Source: Paratrimastix pyriformis
Lineage: Eukaryota; Preaxostyla; Paratrimastigidae
DNA length: 64,000 nt
Assembly: GCA_027972325.1 (NCBI GenBank)
Contig: JAPMOS010000018.1
Location: 124,001-188,000, forward strand
Direction: 5' to 3'
The stretch's first letter is position 1, and every line of letters starts with the position of its first letter. Shown here in pieces: positions 41,741 through 53,557 of the stretch. The translations under genes and the position numbers were made by a program. A model generated the notes under the pieces. The model ran no database searches, had not been told where the DNA came from, and was given only the letters and a program-made list of their open reading frames with translations.

Positions 41741-43791
41741 ATGGAGAAATACCGTGAGTGGGCCGATCATGCCACTGGCATCAATCCTTTCGTCCCGATC
41801 AAACCGAAGCGGACAACGCTCCCTTTCTTCACGAAGCTTGCTCTTTGGTTCTCGTATTTGGTGGGTCCCATACTCTTCATTTTGCGCATTCCGTTCCTTC
41901 TGGGATGCTTCATTTGGATTTCTTTATTCAGCTTCTTTTGCTTTTTGATTCCGATCTCCTTTTTGAGGAGACCTCTTGAAATTTACCATTCGGCTGTGGG
42001 CTGCCGGCTCTTCCTTTTCCTCTGTGGATTCTTCTGGATTGGCTCTGACAAAAAAAGGTTCGGGCTCACTCTCCTGAACAGTTCTCCCTCATCCCGATGT
42101 CAGTTCCCCAGAATCCAGCTGGAATCGTTCCCCTCGATCCGGTGACATCATCCTCAGCAACCACTGCTCGTATCTGGATATTTTCTACTACTCATTCCGG
42201 TTTGTCATTTGGTTTGTGCTCTCCTGGATCCCTTTGCCAGGTACGCGCCCACATTCGCCTTCCCCTGCCCGGGGAACACGGTCTGGTGCCCCGTCGGGGG
42301 ATGCCCTCTTCACTTCACCTCCCTCTGGCCTCCGGTGCTGTAGGACCAAGTTGTCAAAGCCTCCCTCTTTGGTGCCCTGGGCATGTCCCTTTTCGGTCGG
42401 CTTCCCCGGCGGAAGGTTGGCCTTCGCCTACTATCCCCCCCCCCCCCCCCCCATCCCTCCCTCCGACCACCGTGCCTGACCCTGGGTTGGCTGATTGGGT
42501 GGCGGGTGGCCAGAGCACCCTGCCCCAGCTGCTGGAGGCCAGCCGCCGGTCGCGGGGGGGCCCGGTGGTCTACTTCGCCGAGGGGACCACCTCCAACGGG
42601 CGGGCCCTGCTCTGCTTCGCCGCCCCGCTGGACCGCATCTTCCCCGACTCGTTCGAGGCCCCCCCGGCCGCCGCCCCCGCCGGCCACAGCAGCGCCCGGT
42701 CGCTGATGAGCCTTGACGAGGAACTCCCGGCGGCCCGCGGCCGGCCCGAGCGCCAGGAGGCCCTGATCTTCCCGGTCACCCTCGAGTCCGCCTTCGGCCC
42801 CCGAGCTGGGTGGGGCGGGGCTTCGGGTGGGCCGTCGAGTGCCTCCCCACCTCACCGCTGTGGACCCGCCCATGCGCTCGCAGGTACCGGTACGCCTTCT
42901 TCGCGCCCACCTTCCCGGTGGGGTCTCCTCTGGGGCACTTCGCCCGCCTCAATGGCCAGGTCGGCCCCCCTCCGGTAGTGGCATTCCCATCCGCCGACAC
43001 TCTCCCGATGGGTGCTCCCTTCCGGCCGCCTTTGCCGGCTGGCAGCAGCCCTCCATCACGGGTGGCTGTTCCTCGGGCGGGCGTGGTGCGGGCAGGTCTA
43101 CAACCGGCTGGTGGTGCACCGCCTGGCGCCCCTGAGCCCCGCCCGGCCGGCGGTGACCCTGCTGGCCGAGCCTTCGGCCGACCCCAACGCGGCCACCCCC
43201 GCGGCCCACCTTACCAAATGGTCCGCCCGCTCGGCCGCGAAGGCGCCACCCAACTTGGGCGGAGCCGAGAGGCCCCGGGGGGGCGCCAACACCCCGGCCA
43301 TCCGATGGCCATGCCTTCTGCCACGGATACGCCCTTCCTGTCCGATGGATCAGTCCCTTCGCTCCACCCACCCACACGCACGCCACTTACACACACGCCA
43401 CCCCGGCCATCCGATTCCGATGTTCATGACTTCTGCCACACACACACACACTTGATCAGTCCCTTTGCTCCACACACACACACACACACACACGTACGCC
43501 ACCCCCGGTCGCAGGACGCGGGACCTCTTCTCGAGCAGCACCCCCGGCACGGGCGCCCTGGGGGGTCGGCCGGCGGGGCCCTCGTTCCGCACGCGGGCCG
43601 AGGTCGTCTCGGGGCTGCGGCACATGATGGCCGCCAGCGTGGGGGTCCGGCCCACCCAGAGCCTCGACATGGCCGCCAAGGCCGCCTTCTGCCGCTACTG
43701 GGCGGGCACCCATGTGGGCCGCGCCTACCAGGCCCAGGCCCAGGCCGTCAGGGCCTCCGTCGCCGCGGCTAGTCAGGAGCACGACCAGTGA
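41741..43791 (+). CDS. LOA1: LOA1/Vps66-like lysophospholipid acyltransferase
   Basis: Yeast Loa1 acylates lysophosphatidic acid with oleoyl-CoA at ER and lipid droplets. ATG 41741 opens MEKYREWADHATGINPFVPI, close to yeast Loa1 (MEKYTNWRDNGTGIAPFLP). Hydrophobic spans follow (FSYLVGPILFILRIPFLLG; GCFIWISLFSFFCFLI). The PlsC block I is SNHCSYLDIFYYSFRFVIWF, giving the His-x4-Asp catalytic pair, and block III is VYFAEGTTSNGRALL. The last exon reads RTRAEVVSGLRHMMAASVGV and AAFCRYWAGTH, ending in TGA 43789-43791. The substrate is inferred from the family. Early introns start GTTCGG or GTC and were placed only roughly. Introns near 42430 (C run) and 43300-43515 (CA repeats and a repeat shared with ACSL) interrupt the second half. 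Confidence 0.82.
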
Positions 43792-44189
43792 GACCTCCCC
43801 CCCTCCCTCCCTCCCTCCCTCCCTCCCTCCCTCCCCCTCCCTCCCTCCCTCCCTCCCTCCCTCCCTCCTCCCTCCCCTCCCTCCCTCCCCTCCTCCCTCC
43901 CTCCCCCCCCTGCAGCGTCAGGGCGGTCCGCGAGAGGGTGTTTTGCCCGGATGGGCACGACTGCGGCGGGACCGAACAAGCGGGATGGAGGCGACTGCTG
44001 CATGCCAGCGAAGCAACCCGATGGAAGGCGGGCAGAGGGCAGAGGGGAGCCCCTGCGCTGGGCTTGGTGGCGGCGGCCATGGCCCCGCAGGGAGGGAGGC
44101 GAGAGATGGAGGGAGGCGAGAGAGGGAGGGAGGCGAGAGAGGGAGGGAGCGAGGGAGGGAGGCGGGAGAGGGAGCGAGGGGAACGGGGC
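43792..44189. other. Intergenic with CCCT and GGGA repeats
   Basis: This lies between the convergent LOA1-like and EAF-like genes. A CCCT array (43798-43912) and a GGGAGGGAGGCGAGAGA array (44090-44180) flank unique sequence. No gene is seen. Confidence 0.7.
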
Positions 44190-45394
44190 TCATGGCTGCG
44201 GGGCCACCGGGGGCTGGGGCGGGTGGGGCGCCTCGGCCCCAGACTCGGCCCCGGATGTGGAATCGTCGTCCGAGTCCGAGCTGGACGAGCTCTCGTCCCC
44301 CTGGGCCCCCGGGGGCGGCGCCGGCCAGTAGCCCGGGGGCATGGGCGGGTAGGGGAAGGCCCCCCCGGGTGGCGGCGGGCCCCCGAAAAACCATGGAGGA
44401 GGCGCCTGCCCGGGGGCCAGCGGAAAGCTGCCCGGCGGGGGCGGACCCGGCTGTGGGAGCCCGGCGCCCGAGCCTGGCGGCAGCTGGGGCTGGGGCTGCA
44501 TCCACGGGGGCAGCGGCGGCGGGGCGGCCAGGACGGCCGGAACGGCGGATGGCGGCTGCTGGGCGGCAAGCTCCATGGGGGCCGTGGCGGCCTCGGGGAG
44601 GGCCGGCGCCGGCGGCGCGGCCGCTGCCGCCGGGCTCGGGGCCGATGGGAAGAGGGGCGCCGGTGCGGGCGCCGGTGCGGGCGCGGGCGAGGTGCGGCCC
44701 GGATCGGGGCCGGGGATGGGGGTCACGGCCCGCCCAGAGGGCGTCAGGGGCTGAGGAGTCGAGCCGGCCCTTATCTTCGAGGTGGCCGGGGCCCCCGCAG
44801 CCTTGGCGGATTCGCTCCCCGGCAGTGGGGTCGTGGCGGCCCCCTGGGGCTGGGGCTGGGACGGCTGGCCCTGCCCCTGAGACGCGCCCCCCTCTGCCGG
44901 TCGAGAAAAAGATTTAGAATCGCGAAATGGCGATAACGATCGCCCAGACCCTTTGCCCTGGAGAGTTTCATCTGCAAGGTCGAGGAGAGCCGCTCCAGGC
45001 GAAACCCCGTCCCATCAAAGATCAGACAGCACTCCGTGTCTTTCGCGGGTGCTTGCGTGCCATGAAATACGATCCGACCTTCGTTTCCCTGGAGCAAAAA
45101 TGAGAAACCCAGGCGGTGCGTGGAGTGCCACACCGACCTTTTTTGCATGTTCAAGCGTCACTCGTTGAGACGAATCAATTGAAAGAATCCCCGGAGAAGA
45201 TGTGTCGATGGATGCTGGTTGGAAGTCGTCTGCAGGGGACGGTGAAGTCAGGTCAGGGGAGGAAGACGGGAGCACAGACATCGGAAAATGTGGTGCGGCT
45301 GCATCCGCTCGCCCCCTTTTAACGACTCACCAATGGACAACGGGTATCGTCCTGGACCGATGCCCAAGGCAGAGGAGGGAACAGGGGCAGCCAT
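44190..45394 (-). CDS. EAF1: EAF family (ELL-associated) elongation factor
   Basis: EAF proteins bind ELL and support RNA polymerase II elongation in the nucleus. ATG 45394 begins MAAPVPSSALGIGPGRYPLS. Exon 1 ends GGERMQPHHIFR, and a 50-nt intron (45279-45230, GTCTGT...TGCAG) joins it to YDFQPASIDTSSPGILSI. Animal EAF1 has VRYDFKPASIDTSSEGYLEV here, the strongest match. The next exon has NEGRIVFHGTQAPAKDTECC and FRLERLSSTLQMK, matching the EAF core. The C-terminal half is rich in Pro and Ala and ends with an acidic Ser/Asp stretch (GDESSSSSDSDDDSTSG), as in animal EAFs, where the region activates transcription. TGA is at 44190-44192. ATG 45394 is 81 bp from the divergent start at 45476. Confidence 0.87.
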
Positions 45395-45475
45395 CAAGGA
45401 ACACTCCGTAAAAAAGAGGCAGGGTGCCTTCCCCTGGTCAATCGAGCACATGACGGAATTGGTCGAGGGGATTTG
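45395..45475. promoter_or_regulatory. 81-bp bidirectional interval, EAF/TANGO6-like
   Basis: All DNA between the divergent ATGs at 45394 (-) and 45476 (+). No clear core element is visible. Confidence 0.45.
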
Positions 45476-48400
45476 ATGCAGCCGATTCGGATCACATTTA
45501 CACACGACGCGCTGCAATTGAATCTCGATGACCGCGTAAAACTGATAGAAGGGTGCCTTGCTTTTTTCCTCTCCGTCCAGGCTCGGTTTGAAGCGAACGG
45601 TTGGTGTCACTCGTTTGCTCGCTCGTCCGACGCTTGCTTCTTGTTTGTTAGAGAACCGTCTCGATACGTTTAGTATCCAAGACTTTTCTCGCATGCAAGT
45701 CGTGCTTGACTTAGTCATCTGGCACGGGCTCCGGCCCTGCATTGAAGATAACATCCTGGCGCCTCTGTTGAGCCGGCTCAACCCGGCCCAAGCCCGGACG
45801 CCCATTGCGCGGCAAATGTTTGATGCCAAGAGCGTGCCCCTTGACCGAGCTGCGATCTGCGGGGCGACCCCGGGCAATGACCCGTCCGGCTGCTTCGAGC
45901 GGGAGCTGCTGGGGCTGCTGGGGCGGCTCATGGGCCTCGCGCAGCACCCGCTCCTCAGAAGGCTCCTGATCCCAGGCCGCTTGATGGACCTGCTCGCGGT
46001 CTGCTCTTGCGCCCATTCCATTCCGGGGTGGATCTGTCTGGCGGGGCGCGGGGGGATAGGGCCTGCTCGAGCTGGACCACATCGCGACCGCCCGGCGGCA
46101 CGCGGAGCCGCCAGCGCCAGCGTCAACTCGCCCCAGCGAAGTGGCTGCCGCTCCAAAAATCGCCGATGGGGCCGACGAGCCTGCCTCGGCCGCCCATCCC
46201 TGGCTCCGCGACCTGCTGGCCCGGTCCGACCCCCATCCCCCCCCGGTGCCCGGCGCCCATCCTGTGATCCTGCCCATCTCGCCCATCCTGCCCATCCTGC
46301 ACATCATCGCCATCCTGTGACCTTTTTGTCGGCACCCCACGAACTAGGGAGTCGCCCGCGGACCTGATCGCGGCCATGCTGAGCCTCCTGGCCTCTGCCC
46401 CCCAGGTCCGCCGACCGCCCCGCTCTTGGCCCCCCTCCGCCCCCCTACCCCCCCGGCCTTGGCCGCTCCTGCTCCCGGTCTTGGTGGGTCGCCCTCGCGG
46501 CCGATTTCATGGCCGCCCCGGGATCGCCGACACTCCCCTCGCCCATCAGGCCCCGGCCTGGTTCCGCCAGCGGGTGGGGATGCTGCTGAGCCAGGCCCTG
46601 ATGCGGCCCGGGGGTCTGTCGGGCCGCCTCGGGTCGGGCCGCCCCGCCTCTCTGCCACCAGGGCCGATCCGATCACCGCCGCAGTCGGCCTGACCCTCTC
46701 CGGCTCCGGTCCCTCACTGGCCGCAGGGCTCGCGGCCACCCTCGAGTGCATGCTCCCCGAGGCAGGCCGTCCGTCCTCCTGCCCCAGTCCCCGGCCGGCC
46801 GCGCCCATCCCCGGCCGCGCCCATCCCCGGCCGCGCCCATCCCCGGCCGCGCCCATCCCCGGCCGCGCCCATCCCTCACCTCATGTTCCGGCACACCACC
46901 CGGGCGTGCTGGTTGATGCAGCGGAGAGCAGCCGGGCCCAGGAACAGGCCGTCCGGCTGGTGAGCGCAGTCCCCCGCCAGCTGGTCGCCAGCGCCGAAGT
47001 CTGCTCGCCCGCCTGACCCGCCATCCTCGCCGCTCGCCCCCTCCCCCTCGCCTCTCATCTTCAACCCCTCCCTCTTCATCTCCCCACCTGGTGGGGGCGC
47101 CCTGCTCGCCGGGGCGCAGGCATACTACGGGCGCATGGGCCCCCAACTGCGCTCGCTGCTGGTCGGGGCGGACCCCCAGAAGCGGCAGCCCGCCCTGCAG
47201 GTCGGCCGCACCATCCTCGACCGCCCCGCCCTCGCTCCTGAGCTCACCTTTGGGAGGATGTCCGTATGGCTGGCGCTGGGTCCGTGGCTGTCTTTGGCTG
47301 TCTTTGGCTGTCTTTGGGTGTCTTTGGGTGTCTTTGGGTGTCTTTGGGTGTCTGCGTGCGGCGATCGGCCAGGCCGTGGTGGGCATCATCAGCGCCATGG
47401 CCCGGCAGCACCCCGCCCTGGCGTCCCGGTACATCTTCCGGCCGCTCCTCCACCCGCTGCCCCAGCTGGCCGCCCAGCTCGCATTCACCCGGCCGCCCCG
47501 GCCCCGGCCCGGGCGAGGCAGCAGCGCCGACGAGGACCCCTGGGCCGGGCTGACGGTGGCCGGCGAGGGCCGGGTGGCCCTGGTGGTGGAGACCCTCCAG
47601 CGCCTGCTGGGCTGCGGGCCCCCCGGCCCCGCCCTCCTAGGCGCCATCGCCGGAGCCATGCCGGCCGTGTGGGAGCTGTTCTGCTGGGCCCACCGGTTCC
47701 CCTCGGCCCTCAGGGGACCCTGCAGCGACATCCTGGGGCGCTTCTTCAGGTCTGGCCGGCCCCCCTCGCCCCCCCTCGCCCCCAGGTGGTGACGCGTCTC
47801 CCCCCCTGGGATATCGAATGGCGGTGCAGATTCGCCGAGCACGGGGCGCCCCTGTTCCTCTTCGTGGTCGTCCCGCCCGCCCTGCCCTCGGCCGACCCGG
47901 GCCTGCCCTCGGCCCTCCAGATGCTCGCTCAGCCCGCCCCCGCCCCCGCCCCGGTCGAGGAGGGGGCCCGCCCCGGCCGATGAGGCCGATGGCGGCCTTG
48001 GCGATCCCGAGATGGCCCAGTGGCGCCTGCTGATGCGCTCCATGGCCGCGGACGAGCGCCCCCCCTCACCGCCTGCCCCCGGGGACGAGGCCAAGGCCAA
48101 GGGCGAGGGCGAGGGCGAGGGCGAGGGCGAGGGCGAGGGCGAGGGGGACGAGGGCGCGGCCCGGGCGGACCTCGAGCAGGGCGAGGACGAGCAGGGGTCG
48201 AGCGGGCCCGTTTGGCGACTTCAGTTCGCCAGCGGCCCCAGCGGGGGGCCCGTCATCCGGTGGTCCGACCGGTCCGTCGGTTGGCCCCCCCCCACTCTCC
48301 CCTTTGTCTCGGGGGGGTTGCGCATCAAGCCGTCATAGTATTATACCAAAAAAAAAATGAAACGATCGAGCCTTCATTTTAACAAATTCACCGATTTCCT

Positions 48401-50692
48401 TGAGCTCAACCACCTTTACTGGGTGTAAAAAACTGCACCAATGGCGGCGAAGGTCAGGATAGTGTGGACCAGATCGATCAGCCAAACTTTCAGGCCGGCT
48501 TGGCCTGAACAAGGGGGTGAGTTATGGCAAAATAATCAGTGGTTGAACAGACTAAACATATAATGACTCAAGCCAGCAGCAGAGCAAACGAAACCGGCAA
48601 GGAGAGAGATCTCGACAGCACCAAGACGGCTCCCCACGGTGGCGTACGTCAGAACGGTCCCCCAAAGGAGGCAAAGAACAACGGCACCGATCGTGGCCCA
48701 AGAAAAAGTCCAAGCAGCATGCTTCTGAGCCTCCTTCATACGGTCGCCAGTCAGTCCGAGGGCATTGGCCCAGATGGTTCCTAGAACGCGAGGCGCGTAG
48801 TAGAACATCCCAATGACCTGGGTGAGGACAAACGACACCACGAAACGAATGGCGAAACCAAGAACCATCTTTTTGAAAATCAAACGGATGGGTGATTCAC
48901 CTGGGGTGGGCTCTCGCCCTTTCATTTCATCGAGCAGCCTCCGCGACCCTGCCCTGGAAGCCCAATGCGCCCTTGAAATTCTCCAGGTCTGAGCCGAGTC
49001 ACAGTTGTTCCCACTCCTTGTTCTGCAGCTCTCAGGACCAGCGTTGAGCGGGGCCGTCTATGTGGAACTCTTGCGCGAATATACCGACATCAAGGCCGCG
49101 CTCAGAGTCTGGCCTGCCTTTTCATGGCCCTTTCACTGACAATCCCGGGGTGGTTCCTTCTAGGCGCAGGATGAAGAGATCAGGTCCCGGGCGGCCGAGC
49201 GGGCGGAGCAGGCCCGTGCGGGCCGGGTCTTCGTGCACGAGCTCGACCAGGAGGAGCCCCTCGCACCCGTGGGGGCGGGCCCCCAGGCGGGCCCCGCGCG
49301 CGGCGTCGTGGACAGTCTCGACCCAGGCCAGCTGGAGGAATGGCGCTCCCTGCAGCGCCACCGCGGCCTCACGGATCGGTCGGCAGCTTGCGCTCCGTGC
49401 CGCCCCGCTCACCCCCTGCCTCGGGACCCACCCCCCATCCCCAGAAAGCGGCTGCTGCTGGACTTGCTTGCCCGCCTGGGTGAGTCGCTGGGCCCAACGG
49501 CCTTGATGTCGAGCGTCCCGCGGTGCGTGGCCTTCGTCCAGGAGCACCTCCGCGCCTACCTTGCCCTGGCCGCCCTGAGGCCCGGTCTGCCGCCTGGCTG
49601 CCTCGACCTCACCTGCGCACCCCCCTGACGCGGCCTCATGCGGGCGCTCCCCTGTCCCGACCACCAGGAGGGCTGACTGCCGCCCCCACGAGCAGCCCCA
49701 CCCGCGACCCGTTCCCCACTGTCCCTCAGGCAGGGCCGGGCAGCGGGTGCCCCCGCCGCGAACATTCCCCCGGGGCTGCGGCTCGAGCTGGGCGGCGAGA
49801 CGAGCGGCGCCAGTGAAGAAGAAGCAGAAACAGAAGGGGCGGCCCGCGGCGGGGGGGCCGGGGGGGACGAGCCCAGGAGCCCCGCCGAGGAGGACGAGGA
49901 CATGCTTGCCCTGGCCCTGGGCCTCCTGCAGGCCCTCGTCTCGGGTCCGCGCCGCCCCCACTGCCGCCCCCACTGCCGCCACCACCTCGGCAGCTGCTCC
50001 TCGGGGCCCATCCCCATTGCCCATAAGTCCTCGCCGCCCCGACTGTTTGTGCACGAGATGAAGCCTCGCCCCGAGGACCGTCCGTAAGCGGCCCCGCTGA
50101 CATTGCGTTTGGCTCCTCCGCTTCGGTGGGGCGGCGCAGGTCAGGTGGCCCGCCTGTCGGGCCAGGATGCCGACGCCCTGACGGCCCTGGCCCCGCTCCT
50201 CACCCAGGTCCGCGCGCCCCCCAGATCCCTCTCAAGGGGCGCGATGGGATGGGATGGTGCGGTGGGTGACACGAAGGGTCGTGCGGGGCGCCGACCTGCT
50301 CATTCATGCTGGCCACGGCCCAAAGGAGATCGTTGTCCGTTTTGTGATGCTTCAAAAGGGCCATTGCAAACTGCAAGCTGGGGCGGGTGGCGTTGGCGAA
50401 AGAGACGAGCAGGCCGGTTGTTTGTTTGTTGTTGCTTGGCAATATTGCAAGCTGGGGCGGGTGGCGAGCAGACCGGTTGTTTGTTGTTGCTTGGGCAATA
50501 TTGTTTTCGGCGACGAAGGACGTTCTTGCAGACGGGGCCCGGGGCACCGCGCACCCAAGCATGTACCCCGCCGCCAGGGCCAGAGTGGACTCCTCCCCGT
50601 GGGGGGTGGGAGCCACAAACGTGGGGTGGGTGGGATGGGCCAGGGTGGCGGGCGGAGGCCGTGGCTTCATCGTCCTTGCCTGGGGTCATCTC

Positions 50693-50723
<31 letters not shown>

Positions 50724-53557
50724 CTCCTGGGGCACCCGGCGCCCCACGTGCGAGAGCTGGTGGCCTACATCCAGGCGGCCGTCGTCAGCAGAGACCCGCG
50801 CTGGTACGCGGGGCCCACCGCCAGCCCCCAATCCCAACCCCAACCCGCCCCTGCATCCGGCCAGCCTCAGCGCGCAGGCGGCCCGGCGGCCTCTCTGGCG
50901 AGCCTGCTGGCGCCCATCATGGCTCTCCTCAGGTCCGGCTGCCCTGCAGGCCCTCTCCCTCCCTGGCAAGGCCGGGTGTCCCGGGGGCGGCGTGCGGCCT
51001 CGGCATCGTCGTCACCATCATCTGGCGCCGCTAGGGACCCCATGGTGCCCGTCCGGGCGTACGGACTGGTGGAGCTGCGGCGCCTCATCCTCCGCCGCGA
51101 CCCGGCCATCATGGGGGGCGCCCCCCTGCCCCCCGCTGCGGGCGTCCCGTCGACACCATCAGCCCCCGCGGCTGGGTCGCCCCAGGGCCCCCAGGGGTCG
51201 CAGCCGGAGAGCCCGCTGGACGTGCTGTGGGGGATCTTCCTCGGCCAGCTGCACGACACGGACAGGTCCGCACCACACCCGCCCGGCCCGCCCCTCCAGC
51301 CTATCCCTGGCCCTCATTCGATGGGCGTCCTCCTGGCCGCCCGGGCCGGGCCCAGCTACCTGACGGGGATGGCCGTGGAGGGCCTGAGCGCGCTCGCCTT
51401 CGTGGCCCCTGCGGTGTACGTGCCCCGCCTGGTGCGCACCTACGCCTACGCTCCGGCCCCAGGCTCGGCCCTGCCCCTCGAGGTGCGGGTCCGTCGCGCC
51501 GCCCACGCCCCGGGCATCACCCACCGCCCACCCCTCGCATTGGTGTGCATCATGCCCGCCCCTCGCATTTGGTTGCCCACCCTCGCATTTGGTTGCCCAC
51601 CCCTCGCATTTGGTGGCATCATGCCCGCCCCTCGCATTTGGTGGCATCATGCCCGCCCCTCGCATTTGGTGGCATCATGCCCACCCCTCGCATTTGGTGG
51701 CATCATGCCCGCCCCTCGCATTTGGTGGCATCATGCCCGCCCCTCGCATTTGGTGGCATCATGCCCACCCCTCGCATTTGGTGGCATCATGCCCGCCCCT
51801 CGCATTTGGTGGCATCATGCCCACCCTCGCATTTGGTGGCATCATGCCCACCCCTCGCATTTGGTGGCATCATGCCCGCCCCTCGCATTTGGTGGCATCA
51901 TGCCCACCCTCGCATTTGGTGGCATCATGCCCACCCCTCGCATTTGGTGGCATCATGCCCGCCCCTCGCATTTGGTGGCATCATGCCCACCCCGGACCCT
52001 CCGTTATGGCCGGCCGCAGCTGCGGGTTGGGGAGGCCGTCACCAAGAGCATCCTCCGCTGCGGCGGCGCCCTGCCCGCGTACGGTCCGCAGCGCCGCCGC
52101 GCCCGTCCCTCTGCCGCTCCGTCCGCCCCTCTGCCGCTCCGTCCGCCCCTCTGCCGCTCCATCGGCCGCCTGCCTGCCTGTGCCGGCCACGGGTCGCACA
52201 TCCACCGCCGCTTCGGATGCCCCGCCCATGCCGGCCCATGGCTGGCTGTGCCCTCCCCTGGGCCCGTCCTGGGCCTGACCTGCCCTCGGTCGCATGATGA
52301 TCACCGCACGCTGAGACACACAACGTCACACCACAACACATCACAACGCCACAAGACGTGATGATCACCTCACGTGATGTCGTGATGATCACTGCATGCA
52401 CGCCGACACACACACACACGTCACGCACACACACACGACGCACGCATCGACACAACTCGAGCAGGGGCGGCCTACCTGGAGGCGCTGATCCCCCTGGCGG
52501 CCACGGGGCGTCTCCTCGAGGAGGCCCCATCCCCATCCCCATCGTCATCGCCTCCCCGCGCCGAGGTGCCCACGCCGGTCGCCCCGAAGGCCGCCCAGGA
52601 CGGCCCCGACACCACCGACGGTCCGCAGGCTGCCGCCGCCCCGGCCGGGGGGTGGCTCTGGGTCCTTGGCCGGCCGGGGGGGTGGCCCGTTGGGCTGCTG
52701 CGCCCGCCACCGCCGCCACCCCCGGGCGGGCCGCTGACACTGGTCCGGGTCGTGCCGGGGGCTGGGCTGTGACGGTGGGGTGGGCAGCCCCTCTGGTTGT
52801 GGGCGGGGGCCCCTCGGGCGGCCCCGGGGGGGCGGCTGCCCTGGTGGAGGCGACCCTGCTGCGGGCCAGCGCCCTGGGCAACCTGGCGGCCCTGGCACAG
52901 GCCCTCGGGCTCGCCATCCGCCCCTACATCCACAGGTCCGCCCGCCCGGGGCCCGGCCAGCAGGGCCACCCAAGGCTGCGCCAGGAAGCGCCACCCTCAT
53001 CCTCTCCCGCCCGTGGGGGGGGCGGGGCCACCACCAGGTGCGTCCAGTTGGCGTGCGGCGCTCTCGACACGGCGCCCCAGCCCCTGGTCCGACGCGGTCT
53101 GCACCCGCCCCGCCCGATCCCCGAAACACATCCCCCCCGCTGCTGGGGACCGCTGCTCGCTGGTGGTGGGGACATGGCTGCTGACTGTCGATGTGCCCCA
53201 CGGGCGGGCGGGCGGGCAGGGGCGCTGGCCCTGCTGGGGGGGCTGCTGCGGGGCCTGCGGGCCCACCTGGTGCGGCTGGAGCCGGACGCCCTGCATCGGA
53301 TCCGCGAGCGGCTGCTCCTCTCGGCCGAGGCCCCCGACCGGCCCGGGGGGGTGGGCGAGCCCGACGAGCGGGCCCGCCGGCACGCCCGGGTGGGGCTGGC
53401 CCTGTACGAAGATGCCGTGCAGGACGCCCTCCGGCCCGCGACCCTCTCCGAGGCCCGCCGCGAGCAGTCCGATCGGCTGGGGCCCCTGGCCGGCCTCATG
53501 GTCACCGCCCAGGGACTCTGGGACCCTCCCCGCGGCCAGGACGACGACGGCCCCTGA
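45476..53557 (+). CDS. TANGO6: TANGO6/RTP1-like protein (Pol II assembly/transport family)
   Basis: Yeast Rtp1 helps assemble and import RNA polymerase II; animal TANGO6 is its relative. ATG 45476 opens MQPIRITFTHDALQLNLDDR. The long helical N-terminal half includes FSRMQVVLDLVIWHGLRPCI and IGQAVVGIISAMARQHPALA. The C-terminal half has the RTP1_C1-type region VRAYGLVELRRLILRRDPAI, LDVLWGIFLGQLHDTD, YLTGMAVEGLSALAFVAPAV, RVGEAVTKSILRCG, then an RTP1_C2-type segment LLRASALGNLAALAQALGLA. TGA is at 53555-53557. A 666-nt intron (48272-48937) holds a whole antisense gene; the exons join in phase (WSDR to LRDPALEAQCALEILQLSG). An acidic Gly-Glu repeat (about 48100-48145) is coding. The assignment rests mainly on the C-terminal region; some internal exons are approximate. 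Confidence 0.72.
47284..47352. repeat. 10-11 bp repeat TGTCTTTGGG (intron)
   Basis: Six or seven copies alternating TGGCTGTCTT and TGGGTGTCTT. Confidence 0.9.
48416..48925 (-). CDS. DUF1761-like membrane protein nested in the TANGO6-like gene
   Basis: Two exons (48925-48553 and 48504-48416) give 462 nt in one frame; the 48-nt intron starts GTCTGT and ends TTCAG. The 153-residue protein has four likely membrane spans: MVLGFAIRFVVSFVLTQVIG, TFSWATIGAVVLCLLWGTVL, AVEISLLAGFVCSAAGLSHY and VHTILTFAAIGAVFYTQ. The family marks are YYAPRVLGTIWANALGL after span 1 and a WLID motif before the last span, as in DUF1761 proteins, whose function is unknown. The gene lies wholly inside a 666-nt intron of the opposite-strand TANGO6-like gene, and its ATG is only 12 bp from the host's next exon. 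It is AT-richer than the host exons and looks intact. Confidence 0.82.
50694..50720. repeat. About 27-nt G run (intron)
   Basis: It precedes the exon encoding LLGHPAPHVRELVAYIQAAV. Just upstream (50380-50500) two copies of a roughly 60-bp unit contain GCAAGCTGGGGCGGGTGGCG and GACCGGTTGTTTGTTGTTGC. Confidence 0.85.
51566..51990. repeat. 28-bp minisatellite (intron)
   Basis: About 15 copies of a unit containing CCCCTCGCATTTGGTGGCAT and CATGCCC, with CACC/CGCC variation at the joint. It sits between the exons ending LPLEVRV and starting LRVGEAVTKS of the TANGO6-like gene. Confidence 0.95.
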
